From Parelaphostrongylus tenuis (Eukaryota; Nematoda; Chromadorea; Rhabditida; Metastrongylidae): DNA of 64,000 bases. Below the pieces are notes generated by a model, which saw only the letters and a list, made by a program, of their open reading frames with translations, was not told where the DNA came from and did not search any database. Positions within the stretch are counted from its first letter, which is position 1. Each line of letters opens with the position of its first letter. The translations under genes were made by a program, and so were the position numbers. This document shows positions 1 to 11,639 of this stretch, one piece after another. The DNA is taken from NCBI GenBank assembly GCA_019055375.1, contig JAHQIW010007050.1:1-64000 (forward strand), given 5' to 3'.

Positions 1-500
1 TAATAAATAATTACGATAAATAAATAATAAATAGATGGATATAGAAGGATAAATTCGAGTGGATCTATGCAAATACCGCAGGTATGGGAGAAAATCCTGT
101 AATGGATTATAAATCGATAAAATCAATAAATCAGTAAACATGAAACAAGTAAGCAGCAGATGAACACAAGCAAATGAACATATACACATCTACACAAGTG
201 CCCTAAGTATGACAAAACCACGGGATGATTATTTGAAATTGCAAATAAAAATTCGAATATGAAGCCGTGCGGAAACCCGTCCGCGTTAGAAGAGTAAGTG
301 ACGACTCGCATGTGGGCGGGGCGAACCTATGTCGCCCTCCTGTGAAGAAGGGTTCGACGATCTTCCGAGGGCTGTTAGTGTCTATTCAGAATCGACAGAA
401 CCAAAAAGACTATGGAAATCGGCTGTCCTGTCGACCTCGGCTTTATAAATCAATAATGGTTCCTTCCATAGTTTAGCTAATATCATGAGACTGATGTAAA
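1..500. other. AT-rich flank, no gene seen
   Basis: AT-rich sequence rich in TAAATAA-like runs in its first 250 bases. A more GC-rich patch around 290-370 has no convincing codon pattern. I see no splice-flanked exon and no recognisable protein. Confidence 0.5.
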
Positions 501-504
501 AATC

Positions 505-780
505 GGAGGCGCCGTGGCCGAGTGGTTGCACGTTTGTCGCGGTGCGCGTGGAGCCTAGTTCCACCCTCCCCCCTGCTTCTCTCCGGCAGTCAACAACAAC
601 GTCCTATGAAACGTCACAGCAAGGCTAGCCTTGAGATTGCAAGGCGACTCGCTCAACCACTGTTCTATGCCGTGCAAGAAGAAGACAGAAAACGAGTTGA
701 ATGCTAGAAGTACTGAGATGCGCATAGTGAGAAAAGAAGATAGTGATGACAGATCAAATAAAGTACCAATAAAGTAAGTA
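505..780 (+). repeat. tRNA-headed dispersed repeat (SINE-like), copy 1
   Basis: Starts with a tRNA-like head, GCCGTGGCCGAGTGG, an A-box-like match to Ser/Leu tRNA 5' ends. It is followed about 90 bp later by a conserved body that includes CCTATGAAACG and the translated piece LAQPLFYAVQEEDRKR. Related bodies lie at about 4740-4980 (minus) and 11761-11910 (plus). All three share a Gln-Glu-Glu-Asp-rich frame and a conserved tail, so this is a repeat family and not a single-copy exon. Whether the conserved frame was ever translated is unknown. Confidence 0.5.
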
Positions 781-2035
781 AAGGATGTAAAAAATTTGAG
801 GCTGTGACTGTGAGTAATCGGCTCGCATCATCGGTTGTGAAGAAGAGAAAGACTCGATAACGAATGTTGGATATTTTGTTGTTGTTTTTTTTGGGTACTT
901 ATAGGTTAGAGAGCGATAAATGGATATTCGACCTCATTCGCTGTACAAGAATTTTTCATAGGAGTGTTGGTAATTATTCCAAAGCTTGAAATCTCTGGCT
1001 AGAGCCCTACGTAGCCGGTTTCTCAAAACACCCTTCTATAACGCTGTAGCATCCCAAATAACATTATGTTTCACACCCATCGCGCGCTTTCATTTTCCTC
1101 ACGCGTATAATCCGCGGGAACCATGGAAGCATATGAACGTGTAGAGAAAATCTCGTAGTATCTGAGTCAATCGTTATAGGGTTTTTTCAAGTTGTACCCC
1201 CACCTCTGACCTGTCAGGGAACTGATCAAATGGCGCGCCCCCCTGGCGCGTGAGTTGGCTTCTGACCGGTGAGCACCACGGGCCCATGGGCGTGTCTGGC
1301 TTCGCTACTAGCTCAGCCCCACCAATCACGTCTGTCCTTTGGTTCACTAGATATGCTCAAATCTTTGGCATTCCGAGTCACACCATATTCCATATAGTAA
1401 TGCCGTAACACAAGCGATCAAACTATGTAATTTGTTCATAACTATTTACTGCAATCTGCAACCCTTAACAATAGTTTCCAAAATTGTGCAACCTATGACA
1501 ACATATTATATTTACATATAACACATCAAATCAAAACAGTATTACATCTTAAATAATACGATAATACAATCAATGCAACACAAATACAATTAATACTTAT
1601 GAAATATCTGTCTCTTGATTACAAAAAGAAACTACGTGACATAGCTGGGCTTACAGAGATTTGCGGGATCATAACACATCGAGCAGAAATGCGTTGCATA
1701 TTGAACTCATCTAGCATTTGTCTTTTTAACGTGATCTCGGAAATAATCGGAATCATTTTCAGTCGACATCTTTTCATAGCACTCACATCGGCGACATTCT
1801 TCAGGTGGGAACTTTTCGAAGACGCTGGTAATCGCCACTGAAGGAGAATTGTCCTGCAGATAACTGGCATAAACCGCCTCGTTAAACTCATTGAATGTGA
1901 TTCATTCTTTATTGGTGCACTGCGTTCTATGAGCGTTTAGCAGTAGTATGTTACAGACGACATGAAAGAGGATATGCATGTACCTGAAGAAGGGAATTGC
2001 AGATTATGAAGCTGGGAACTAACAAAATGCACGTA

Positions 2036-2700
2036 CTATTCTTCTAGGGAATGAAGAGTAGGCAGCCATCTGGTCCGTGAGGCCGAAAATTCCTGATTTT
2101 TGTAGTTTTCAACAACTCTGAACTTCTTCACGTCCGAATTCACGTCGAAGCCGTATGCTTTCGAAAGCATCTGCACTTCTCTCTTCTCTAACCATCTGAG
2201 TAGCATCATGCATTCCGATTTTGCACGGCTCTCCACTCGCTCTTACGCAGATTCCTTTGCATGAACCCCTTTGGCGTACATTGTACCTTTCCGCCTCTTC
2301 TTGCAGGTTCCGGTCAGGTGTGTATTTTCTGCAACAGTTTTCGGTTGGGAGAACGGCGATATACCAGTTATCGGCGTAAAGGTGCCTTTCTTGATCTAGC
2401 AGGCCGTCCATCAAATCCATCACCACACAATCCGATAAAGGCTCTCCGGATTTGGGAGATGTATCCGCACCTGTGTACATTATTGTCTTTTATGCGTATC
2501 CCTTTCACCGCAAACTTTGAAGAGCTTTATACCCAATCTGTTCTTTTTGCAAAGAGCGTACTGGCGGAGCTTGGTTCTTTCTCTGAATGGCACCATCGAC
2601 TCATCGATGTATACATCTCTTCTCAGCGTGTACACAGCTTTGCAGTTGGCATTCACTACCTCCATCAAGGAAGGCACCTTTACGCCGATAACTGGTACAC
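2036..2700 (-). pseudogene. piggyBac transposase remnant, left arm
   Basis: Broken transposase coding sequence read on the minus strand. Around 2605-2480 it shows IDESMVPFRERTKLRQYALC and then GIKLF. This resembles the piggyBac segment with the first catalytic Asp, normally DEq..gFrGR..f..Y.p.KP.K.GIK. Around 2415-2340 follows GLLDQERHLYADNWY, the region of the second catalytic Asp, with D in ADNWY. After that come a Gly-Thr-Leu-like segment and LLRWLEKREVQML near 2190, comparable to the family's VLKWkDKRdVlmLst. Several frameshifts separate these blocks, so no functional protein can be made. The third catalytic Asp region was not found. Confidence 0.7.
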
Positions 2701-3440
2701 CGCCGGCCCTCCAACCAAAAAACTGTTGCAGAAAACACACACATGACCGCAACCTGCAAGAAGAGGCGGAAAGGTTCAAAGGTACGCCAAAAAAGTTCAT
2801 GCGGGGAGATCTGCGGAAGGGCGAGTGGAGAGAAATTCAAAATCGGGATGGCGTGATGGTACTAAGATGGTTAGACAAGAGAGAAGTGCAGATGCTTTGG
2901 ACAGCATACGGTTTCGAAATGAATTCTGACGCGAAGTTCAGAGTTGTTGAAAACTATAAGAATAAGGGGTTTGTGGACCTCACGGACTAGATGGCTGCCT
3001 ACTCTCCATTCTTAAGAAAAATAAGAAATTGGTAAGTGCATTATGCTACTTCTTAGCTTCATAATTTGCAACTCCTTTCTTCAGGTACATGCGTATCCTC
3101 TTTCATTTCATGTATGACGTACTGCTGTTGAACGCTCATAGAACGTACTGCTGCGCCAACAAAGAACGAATCACATCCAATGTATTTAGCGAGGCGCTTA
3201 ATGTCAGTTATCTACAAGACGATTCTCCATCAACGACGACTAGCGGTGTTCTCGAAAAGGTTTCACGCGAAAACCGCCGTCGATGTGAGTGCTTTAAAAG
3301 ATGTCGACTGAAAAAGGCTTCTTTATATGCTCGAAATCTTGCTAAAAAAACAAATACTAGATGTGTAACATGTGAAACGCATTTCTGCTCAAAGTGTTAT
3401 GATCCCGCACATCGCTGTTACCCCAGCGATGTGACGTAGT
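2640..3440 (+). pseudogene. piggyBac transposase remnant, right arm, with cysteine-rich C-terminus
   Basis: Inverted copy of the left-arm remnant. It repeats RHLYADNWYTA near 2670 and has the better-preserved piece MVLRWLDKREVQMLWTAYG near 2860. About 300 bp downstream, near 3340-3420, comes RCVTCETHFCSKCYDPAHRC, a Cys/His cluster like the C-terminal zinc-binding domain of piggyBac transposases. The frame is interrupted between blocks at about 2750 and 3000, so it is a pseudogene. The matching left-arm stretch near 1620-1890 is more decayed. Confidence 0.7.
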
Positions 3441-4479
3441 TGCTGTTTGTAATCAAGAGACAGATACTTCATAAGTATCAATTGTATTTGTATTGCAATG
3501 ATTGCGTTATCGCTTTATTCGAAATGTCATACTATTTTGCTTTGATATGTTATATGTAAATATAATATGTTGTCATAAGTTGCACATTTTTGGAAACTAT
3601 TGTCGTAAATTGCAGATTGTTGAACAAATGGTTATGAACAAATTATGTAGATTAATCTCTTGTCTTACGGCATCACTATATGGAATATGGAGTGCTTTGG
3701 AGTGTCAAAGATTTGAGCGTTTTTATAGTGAAACACAAAGGACAGACGTGATTGATGAGGGGCGGAGCGAAGGCTGGGGCCAGATACTCCCATGGGTCCG
3801 TGGTACTCAACTGGTTAACAGCTCACGATACTTGAACTCAATCTTTTTTCTGCTATACTGCAGTGAAACGGTCTCACATAAAATACGCATAGCGTTAGAA
3901 TCATTGAAACTTACGTGTCGAATGATTACCAATGGTGTAGAAAGAGAGCTATGTCCAGCGAGGTGTAGAACACAAATATTTCATTTCCCCTACAGCGCTA
4001 TAACAAAAGCTTCTTCAAAAAATGAACACAATTTTGAGTTGCTCGATACCTGTGCTATCGAAAGAATACTATCACTCTAGTTAAGAAATTTTGCCCAATT
4101 TTTTTGAAATATAAGCGAGAAAAAAACCGCTTAGCCGGGTAAAATATAATTTTCTGCTGAATTTTACAGCGACATAAACGGGTAATTTAAGAGACTGGCC
4201 ACGTACAGCTCTAACCAGAGAATCAAGCTATGTTTACTAACACTCCTATGAAAAGTTCTTGTCCAGCGAGTGCGGTCAAATACTCATTCATCGCCATCTA
4301 ATATGTAAGTACTTTTTTGCTGTGGTAAATAGTCAACATGGCACAACATATCAATTTTAACTTATGACAGTGTGTCGTGTATCGAGAAGTGAAAGTTGAA
4401 AGGTAAACAAAAAAAATTGATTTTACCAGTAGACTGTCGAAGGGCGAACATATACACGGAATTTCGATGAACCGCAGCC

Positions 4480-5060
4480 AATTTTATATGCTGTAAATGG
4501 TTTTCGCAACAGTGGAAAATTTTTGGGAGTGAAAATTATAGGCTCGATAATGTTGAGTGATTTGTAAAACTATGGACCTCGTTCCACTCGTTCTGAGGAG
4601 GTGCACTAAACTCTGAACTCCCAAGGCTTCTGTTCTGCTGGCACTTTTTGAAGGTGAAGTCGATTTTCTCTTTTGCCTACTGCCTATCCACTTCTCCATG
4701 GCACATTCATAGTATTGTTGAGATGACACTTTGACACTTTAATGATCCGTCTTCACAGTTTTTTCAGAGTTCGGGTCCCGGGCTTTTAACATTTGCTTCG
4801 TTCTTGCGTCTTCTTCGACCATCGCAGAATACTGGTTGAGCACGCCCCCTCGCAAGCTCGCGGACAGCCTGACTGTGGCGTTCCATAGGGGTTTCGTTGT
4901 AAACTGTCGGAAGTATTGAGGGAAGGGGGAAGCGGTAGCGAGCATCACAACCACTCGGCTAAAGCCACGCATGGTTACTACATGCCCAGCAGGAGCAATA
5001 GGAGCCGCAAGAGAAAAAGTCGGAGAAGTCGAAGCCGCTGCAGTTAATGTTGAGATGAGA
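4480..5060 (-). repeat. tRNA-headed dispersed repeat, copy 2, with extra downstream sequence
   Basis: Read on the minus strand from about 4975, a tRNA-like head (AGCCGAGTGGTTGTGATGC) is followed by CCCTATGGAACGCCACAG. Next comes the same frame block as copies 1 and 3, here LNQYSAMVEEDARTKQ, and then the shared GTGAAGACGGATCA tail near 4740. The minus-strand sequence 4729-4484 stays open for 81 codons and is Ser/Lys/Arg-rich, but no family is recognised. On the plus strand, 4985-5045 reads as an Arg-Ser-rich stretch ending in a stop. That is compositional, and I do not call a gene there. Confidence 0.45.
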
Positions 5061-5360
5061 CGAGCAAAATTTGGAGTCTCAATAGGGCTTTGAAATTAGG
5101 ACGCTTATGCCTTATCTCTACTCCCAAAAAGGCGTTCATGAGCTACAATCATCCTGAGGTTCCCAAATGTTGTTTATATCTCAACATTCTTGTCTCTTGT
5201 GAAATAAATTGTCGACACTACTCGAGAATTTCAACTCATCGCGACTGTAGGTATCTGTTAAGCAGTGATTTTAATGTTAGTATCCCTAACTAGACTAAGT
5301 AATAGTAGTGCTGCGCAACCGTTCTTTGTGTTATTCTGTAGACAATCCAATGTAGTTTCT
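5060..5360. other. Spacer, nothing recognised
   Basis: Overlapping short open frames only. No splice-bounded exon or repeat match seen. Confidence 0.4.
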
Positions 5361-5364
5361 ATTA

Positions 5365-5570
5365 AAACCTATCATGAATCCCCAAGACCGACTATCTATC
5401 AACCTCGCCATTTCTCAATAACTCGTCGCTTTTCCCACTTAGCCATACATGAGGTTTCATTATATTATTTATATGAAGAGCTAAAGTTTTGGTGGCTTCA
5501 CCTCTTTTAGAGCCTGAAAAGATCAAGTTGTCCACAACCCAGTCAGTCGAAAACCTCCGCTAAATCATAA
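5365..5570 (-). mobile_element. Decayed Penelope-like 3' end
   Basis: Degenerate copy of the left end of the 17850-19918 palindrome, in the same orientation as its left arm. Shared blocks are GGTGGCTTCACCTCTTTTAG against GGTGGCTAACGTTTCGG, then AGAGCCTGAAAAGATCAAG, then TCCACAACCCAGTCAG. An additional block near 5375-5405 (GACCGACTATCTATCAACC) matches, in reverse complement, sequence just outside the right arm at 19940-19965. No endonuclease frame survives. Confidence 0.6.
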
Positions 5571-6150
5571 GAAAAAAGTCATCATATCTAGATCTCATAG
5601 CACCAAGCCACAAAATTAGCATTCACTAAACTCAGTGCTTTTATAAGTTCTTCATTGAGTAGTTCAAGTGGAGACTACGGGGCAGAGACATAGACTCGTA
5701 ACACATCTCCCACATCGAAAAAAGTTTTGTTGCTGAGCCATACCACGTGTATTTACAAGGTATTACTTTCTTCAGTTCATGTTTGGATTGATTATGTTTA
5801 TCCAGGACGCTTCTAATATCTTAAGCGTGAGGTCTTATGCACTCGTGTTAAGACGGTGACTTTTATTTCTGAATCCTCCCCGTTATGTGTCTCTCCTTAT
5901 GCGAACCTAGTGGGTACTTGGTTTAGCTTTAGTCTGCCTATCTAGGCGTGCTTTTATGCGGACTTAAAAAATTGAAGTGTCATAGATATATAATCACCTT
6001 CCATATATTCACTTACGTACTAATGAGCCCCGATCTCCATGGTGATGAAGTGAAATAGAATCGGTTCTCTTTCCTTGTAGTCGTCAAAACAACAAGGAGC
6101 AAATGGCAGTTCAGGCAAACTTAATACTGATGTCATTCATTTATTTCACA
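5570..6150. other. Spacer, nothing recognised
   Basis: No exon-like reading frame with splice signals and no strong repeat match seen. Confidence 0.4.
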
Positions 6151-6153
6151 TGG

Positions 6154-6380
6154 TCAGCCATTATAATTTGCTGTGAGGGTCTTAGCACTTCTTGCATTCG
6201 ATTTGTCTTCCCACAAAAATCGCGTGTTGCTCTGGCTGCTGCTTGAGAATATCGTTACCTTCAAGAATGTCGTAGAATACTCGTCAAGACTTTTGCAATC
6301 TTCGAGGTAGCCGATACGAGGCGTTCCTACGTTATTGCAATACACATAAATTGTGGAATATACGGGTTGCCTCACTGTAC
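6154..6380 (-). pseudogene. Fragment of an unidentified protein-like repeat, decayed copy
   Basis: Minus-strand sequence related at DNA level to 53060-53240. Both share GCTGCTGCTTGAG, then a run encoding Leu-Pro-Arg-Arg-Leu-Gln, and GAGGTAGCC. The frame that matches the better copy (LPRRLQ, then FYDILEG) contains stops and changes frame, so this copy is broken. The family is not recognised. It could be a duplicated exon or a transposon-borne sequence. Confidence 0.35.
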
Positions 6381-6399
6381 ATCAGCTGCAAGATAAAGT

Positions 6400-6895
6400 C
6401 TCCATCATGAGGAGAAACGAGCCAATCATCAAGAGAGCGTACATATGCAGCACTAGCAATTGCAACAGACACAGTACTTCGAGCCATCATCCAGTCAACC
6501 TATACAGCGTACGAAAGCACTAAATAAAAGCTCCTCACGTATCAAAAGCGAGTCGAACGTACTACCACCAACTGCGTGTAGACTCGCATGCATATTCAGT
6601 TACCACATTTCCAGTTAGCAACTGATCACCACATCATCACACCAAGTTCCATGGCGCCCACAGAGCTAGGCATTCATACTGCCTAAAAAAGAAAGAAACA
6701 TTAAAATGGTATTAAATCTGACAAAGCAATACTTCTCTAGAGTCATTCAGTTAATATAAAATGAGCTCACACCATCGAGAGCAATTATCCTATTAAACTC
6801 AGAAGTCAGACTTTCACTAAATCTCGGCATGATCATTGAAAGTATATTAGAAGCCGTCCTTTTCCAGAACAAAACTTGCGCGAGTTGTTACTTCT
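6400..6895. other. Spacer, nothing recognised
   Basis: No coding exon or clear repeat recognised between the broken fragment at 6154-6380 and the Penelope remnant at 6900. Confidence 0.4.
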
Positions 6896-6965
6896 CCTCT
6901 CAAATTCGGTGGCTTATATTTCGGCGATTTCGCCTTCCTCAGAGTCTAGAAAACTTCCTACACTA
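6895..6965 (-). mobile_element. Penelope-like terminal fragment with hammerhead-like core
   Basis: Read on the minus strand: CTGAGGA, then an arm pair GGCG and CGCC, then GAAA, then AAGCCACC. This is the same order of blocks as the 3' end of the 17850-19918 palindrome (CTGATGA, GGCG/CGCC, GAAA, AGCCACC). It is a solo terminal remnant; stem I complementarity is mostly lost. Confidence 0.55.
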
Positions 6966-6999
6966 AATCATATCCAATTATTCGGTTTATACCCAATGA

Positions 7000-7290
7000 T
7001 GTTGAGTGATGTACAAAACTTTGACGCCTAGCGGGACTCGAGCACACATTACTCTGGAGAAGCGTGCTTAACCGATTGCACTACACCTGTTTTGCCACCA
7101 CTCTTTCTACGCTATAAAAAAACAACGCATTATTCTGTCAGCAACTAATAGTCAAGAGTTTGGCCTCGAAAGCCATGTCGGCTTTGGTACGTTGACAAAG
7201 ATAGGATGACACATGGAAAAAGTGAAATGCGGATTCGAGCCCCGCCTGATGTCAGTTTTGTACATCACTCAAAATCATTAGGAGTGCTTT
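7000..7290. repeat. Foldback element with tRNA-like inverted ends (family FB2)
   Basis: The left end GAGTGATGTACAAAACTTTG near 7003 is mirrored by CAGTTTTGTACATCACTC near 7255. Just inside each end is a tRNA-like B-box stretch (GCGGGACTCGAG on the left, GATTCGAGCCCCGCC on the right). This is a non-coding inverted-repeat element. Related copies lie at about 26376-26700, 27465-27960 and 28030-28300. Confidence 0.65.
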
Positions 7291-7299
7291 TCCGTTATC

Positions 7300-8170
7300 T
7301 GTACCTTGTTTTTGCCTCCCAGAAAACGCCGTTTTTGGGCTTTCTTAAGGTCTTAATAATCGTTCGATAGCTTGAATCACAAGGATCTGAATGGTGTACT
7401 TTATTTTCAAAATGGCTTCATTATTATGCTGAAACAGCAAGGATCAAATTTTGATTCTCATAGATACAAACAAATCTCGCTGAACAGAGATATTCTTTTA
7501 GACTTATGATAATTAATCGTCAGGTCAAATTTCAAGGATTTCAATGTGTGTTTTTTTTTGGAAAGAACCTCTTACTCTCAAAAGAAATTTGTTTCCAAAA
7601 TTTGGAGCATTTTCGTCATTCGCACCTTTTTTCGATCCCTTGAGGAAAGCGCGCCCTCTTCTTTCTCTTCAAATTTCAACAATCTGTGATAGATGAAATC
7701 GAAAAGACTTTAACAGTGTAGTTTATTTTCAATATGGCTTCGTTAATTCGCTCTAATTGCAGAAACAAAATTATGCTTCCTATTCAATTACCTCTTGCTG
7801 AACAAAACTTTTCTTTTAATATTCAACAATCATTCGATAGCTTAAATTTCGTCAATTCAAATAATGAGCTCGGACTTGTAAAGGACTTTCTAGTGCACTG
7901 TAGCAGCCAAAAGAATGTTGAGATTTGCGCAGTGCAAAAGCGGCGTCGAACCACCGTGCTTTTCCGGTATGTGGATGAGGATTACGATACATCTCGGCTA
8001 AATCATCGTGTTTCTTTCAGTGCTTAATTCGCGAAACTCAACGCTAAAAAGCTGCTAAAGAAAAAGATTGCTATTCCTCTGTTTTGCAAAAATTGATGGA
8101 ACCCACCTTCCAATTACCTTCAAAGAAGAAGTACCGGTGTACTGCTACATGCTGTGAATGTTGTACCACA
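7300..8170. repeat. Foldback family FB1, clustered copies
   Basis: Several degenerate units share the motifs CATTCGATAGCTTAAATTTC and 'stretch of GTGCACTGTAGCAGCC'. The same motifs recur near 8930, 10890, 11380, 22350, 32130, 32560, 57930 and 58370 in both orientations. A 97-codon open frame at 7734-8027 lies wholly inside the repeat and is not called as a gene. Confidence 0.5.
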
Positions 8171-8740
8171 CTCAAATATTAGAAAATCATAGAAAGCAAA
8201 TCTGAGATGATGTGTCATATCATTCGTTATGTTCAGACATCACCCCCTTCTGTCAATGAACAGAACAGCCGCCAGCACACTTCGATGAATCTCGCTAAAA
8301 CTTATCATACATTCGCCTGTTAACCATAGCACCAAGAGAGCACTAGATCAATCATGCCTTTTTACCTCATCGTCCAACTATTTCAATCTTTTATTGAAAT
8401 ACGGTTAGTATCAAGATTTGCTAAGCAAAATCTACCCATTTCGAACTTTACGTTTCCGTAGACACCCGTGTAATCTATTATTATTCATCGACTTGAGTGA
8501 CAAAGAGATATCGTTCTAATCCCCACTCAAAATTCCTCCACTATCGTTTCTGATTCGAATGAATTCGAATTTTTCAAAGAGTGCTCGTCATTTGCAGTAT
8601 TTGAAGCATTGATAAAAGTTGAGTTTGCCAACCAGAACATGTTAGTTACGTCAGTCCATTAAAATCTTTTAACCAGTATGATTTATTTAGAATTCTTACA
8701 ACGAAAGAATATTTCAGACTGCATAATAGTTCTTCCTTAT
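8170..8740. other. Spacer, nothing recognised
   Basis: AT-rich DNA with no supported feature. Confidence 0.4.
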
Positions 8741-9720
8741 TCATTCGTGCGACTTGTGCTCACGAAAAAGTTTTTTCAATAGCTTGAGTCTCAAGAATTT
8801 TGAAGGTCTGCTTGCTTTTTGTAAAAAATCTCTTAGTCTGCTGTAGCGGTGAAAACAAGATCATGTTTCATACTCGGGCATTTTTCCTTGGGCAGAGTTT
8901 TTCCTCTACGCATTTAGTCACTATTAGATAGCTTATATCGCGATAATTTCATTGATGCACCTTTAAAAAGGATTTCTTAGTGCGTGTATCAGTCAAAAGA
9001 AGATTGGCTTTCGCACTCGGAGCGCTTTTATGTTGAATTTATCGCGCAGCGCGCTTCACTCGAGGTATGCGATTTTTGTTGTTAAATTTACGGCTCTTTC
9101 TCCTCTGAAAAACCTTAGATGAAACATGTCACTTTGATACTCTAGAATTTCCTTTAGACAAGCATATGCTTATCGTGCAAAGGCTTAGGTTGATTGAACG
9201 TAAACCTAGGCTTCGACATATTAGCGAGTTTATTTAGCAACATATAAAAAAAAGGGAAAGCCTAAGCCCACAGACAGGTAGAACAAACAAGAGTGAAGGT
9301 CCTTTTGCTTCTACTGTGCGACGTCAAAGCTCATTCAGGTACTGTAATAGCGGCGTCGCGTCTCGTGGGAAGGTAGGCAGAGAGCCAGACATGCTTGCAC
9401 AGACAGTTGCAGCGTTGCGTCTCGTGGGTAAATGAGGGCGCGACGCCGCCTTCCTATCAACGCTCGTCCTCAAAAGATAACCGTTATTTTGCATAGACGT
9501 GGTGCCAATGTTCCTAAATCCACATAACTGAGCAAAGAATGCGCGCGAAGTGTGAAATCCAATTTTCTTTTGGCTGCCACACAGCAATAAGAAGGTTTTT
9601 TTCAAAACCAAAAACACGATAGAAATTATCAAGATTTGAGCTATCGAATTCTCACTAAAAGTTCGAAAGAAAAGTGTTTTTGTTGAAGCGCATCACGTGT
9701 CCGACCCACTTCAATTCAAT
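8740..9720. repeat. FB1 foldback copy with a GC-rich hairpin insertion
   Basis: FB1-type motifs run from about 8780 to 9100 and reappear as reverse complement near 9540-9690 (TATCGAATTC, AATTTTCTTTTGGCTGCC). Between them, 9350-9450 is a GC-rich insert bounded by the inverted 9-mers GGCGTCGCG (9352-9360) and CGCGACGCC (9439-9447). The insert contains two copies of GCGTCTCGTGGG. Confidence 0.5.
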
Positions 9721-10820
9721 ATCCTGACGTGTAAAACGGCGTCTCTGATTTTAGATTGTTGATGTAGGTCGGAACTTTAGATCTTTTCTCTCATTTGCGA
9801 GATACGGGATACTCCTAACACCGACCTTTCAACTGCGCGTTCGATAACGCCAAGTGATAACTTATGTTTATCGCAATAGTATCATTTTGGTATGGCTTTT
9901 CTAGGGCAATTTATATTCCACTTTTCTATTGCCCTTTCCTTTTCCCGAAGAATACATCTTTCTTCCCTATACTTGCACACATTTATCGTATTAGTAGCAC
10001 TATCTTTTAATCGATTGTTTTTCAACCTCGCTATAAACATTCAATATAGTCTAGCAGAGTATTCGAAGCTTTTTTGAGGTTGGTATGTCAGTGTCTTACG
10101 TACATACATTCAGACGGTATCGCCCGCTTCATTAGATCCACACGCTCCACACTGAATCCTACTCTCTAGCAGAGATAGTACTACGTTATGGTGATAGCAC
10201 GTGATATTCTAGTGTTATCACCATTTTTTCACTAGGTGGCTTACAGCTGTTAATGAATACGGCTTGTGACTCTTGTCAAATGGACGATACCGTCGAAACG
10301 TACGCAAGCCGCTAACGTGCCAACCTCAAAAAGCTTCAAACAATCTGATAAACTGTGGAACTAAGATTCTGTTCCACGTACATCATCCTCACTCAAAGTA
10401 TTGAGAGATTACTTCGCTTAGACCTCCAACAATTCACACTCAACATTGAAACTCCTCTATCACTCTTAGATCGATTCGTCAATAACCCACCACTCTTTTC
10501 TCATTGCTCAAGATGTTAGTTCCCCACTAACGCTACATAAATAGCAGTCGTTCCCACAGCATTCACATAAAGCTCCTCATCTTCGTCAAAGCAATCCGTT
10601 TGCATTTTATGTATGACTTTTAGCGACAGAAATCCCAAAAGTGTCACAAATTGAGCATTCCCAAAAGGTTTATGAGAATGAGAGTTTTTTTGACATATTC
10701 CTTTTATACCTTACCACTTGACCATGGTGCTTTTTAGTTCGATAATATCTGAACCACATGTAACACTCGTTACTCGCGCTTTTTTATCACCCCATCATAG
10801 ATGTTTCGAATCTTTTTCCG
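9720..10820. other. Spacer, nothing recognised
   Basis: No exon supported. A 61-codon hydrophobic open frame at 9892-10077 is AT-driven and has no splice or homology support. Confidence 0.4.
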
Positions 10821-11560
10821 CTTACGCACTCATTTTCATCCCTTTGGGAAAAAGCGTTTTCTGCATTCTCTAGAGTCTTGGTAGTCATTCGGTAGCTTAA
10901 ATTTCAACAGCTCTAATGCTATACCTTATATCTAAAAAGGGTTTTTAAATGCCCTGTGGCAGTACGAATAATATCGCATTTCGCATTCGGTGCGCTTTGG
11001 CGCGTATCTCTGCCTTCGTTTCAAATTTTTTTTCCTCCATTTAGTAAAAATTTGCACGTTTTCGTATTGTAGAGGCACAAAAAAAACTATGTTTTATCGT
11101 TCTGTGGACTTAGGCTTTCCATTTCGACTTAAATTTCACATTAAACAGCTACAAGCCTATGTAGCCCCATCCTGTGCACTAAGACCATATAAATGTGTAG
11201 AAGAAATCGTGTAGCTGGAACCAAATGTTTCATCCAAAGTTTTTCTTTCAAAGTGGAGAAAACCCTGAATTTAGTCGCGCTACGTAAAGAACCAACCGCT
11301 CAGTGAATAAAACGACTCACACAACCTAGCCAACAAGATATGCGCGTCGAGTGCCAAACCCAATTTTCTGGCTGCTGCAGCGCACTAAAATGTCGTTTCC
11401 AGAAACCAAGTATACCACTAAAATTGTCAAAATTTGATCCATCGAATGAATACTAAAAGTTCAAAGGAAAAGCTTTATTTAGCGGAGATTATCTGAATGC
11501 GAAACATATTTTCTATTGCTATAGCGCACTAAAACAGCCCTTTCGAAAACAGTAAAAAGT
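10820..11560. repeat. FB1 foldback copies
   Basis: The left unit contains GTCATTCGGTAGCTTAAATT near 10885. The opposing unit near 11370-11470 contains GGCTGCTGCAGCGCACTAAA and AATACTAAAAGTTCAAAGG in reverse arrangement. Non-coding. Confidence 0.5.
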
Positions 11561-11639
11561 AGAGTATGGCAATAAAATTGTCGAGATCTAAACTACTGAG
11601 TGATTACCAAAACTCCAAAAAAACAGAAGACACGTTTTT

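Larger units (their letters stand above)
845..4300. repeat. Nested palindrome: foldback element containing inverted piggyBac duplication
   Basis: The outer arms are about 850-1200 and 3830-4300. The left arm has TCATAGGAGTGTTGGTAA and the right arm has its complement, ACACTCCTATGAAAAG, around 4240. These belong to the dispersed foldback family seen elsewhere in the window. The inner arms, about 1250-2480 and 2590-3825, are diverged reverse complements: CCATATTCCATATAG near 1385 pairs with CTATATGGAATATGG near 3677. The inner arms carry piggyBac transposase debris. The simplest reading is that an inverted-duplicated piggyBac derivative landed in an older foldback element. Confidence 0.7.

Noticed and set aside
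505..590. Functional tRNA gene at the head of the repeat
   Set aside because: The A box is good, but no complete cloverleaf or acceptor stem can be drawn.
7734..8027. 97-codon plus-strand gene
   Set aside because: It lies wholly within FB1 foldback repeats.
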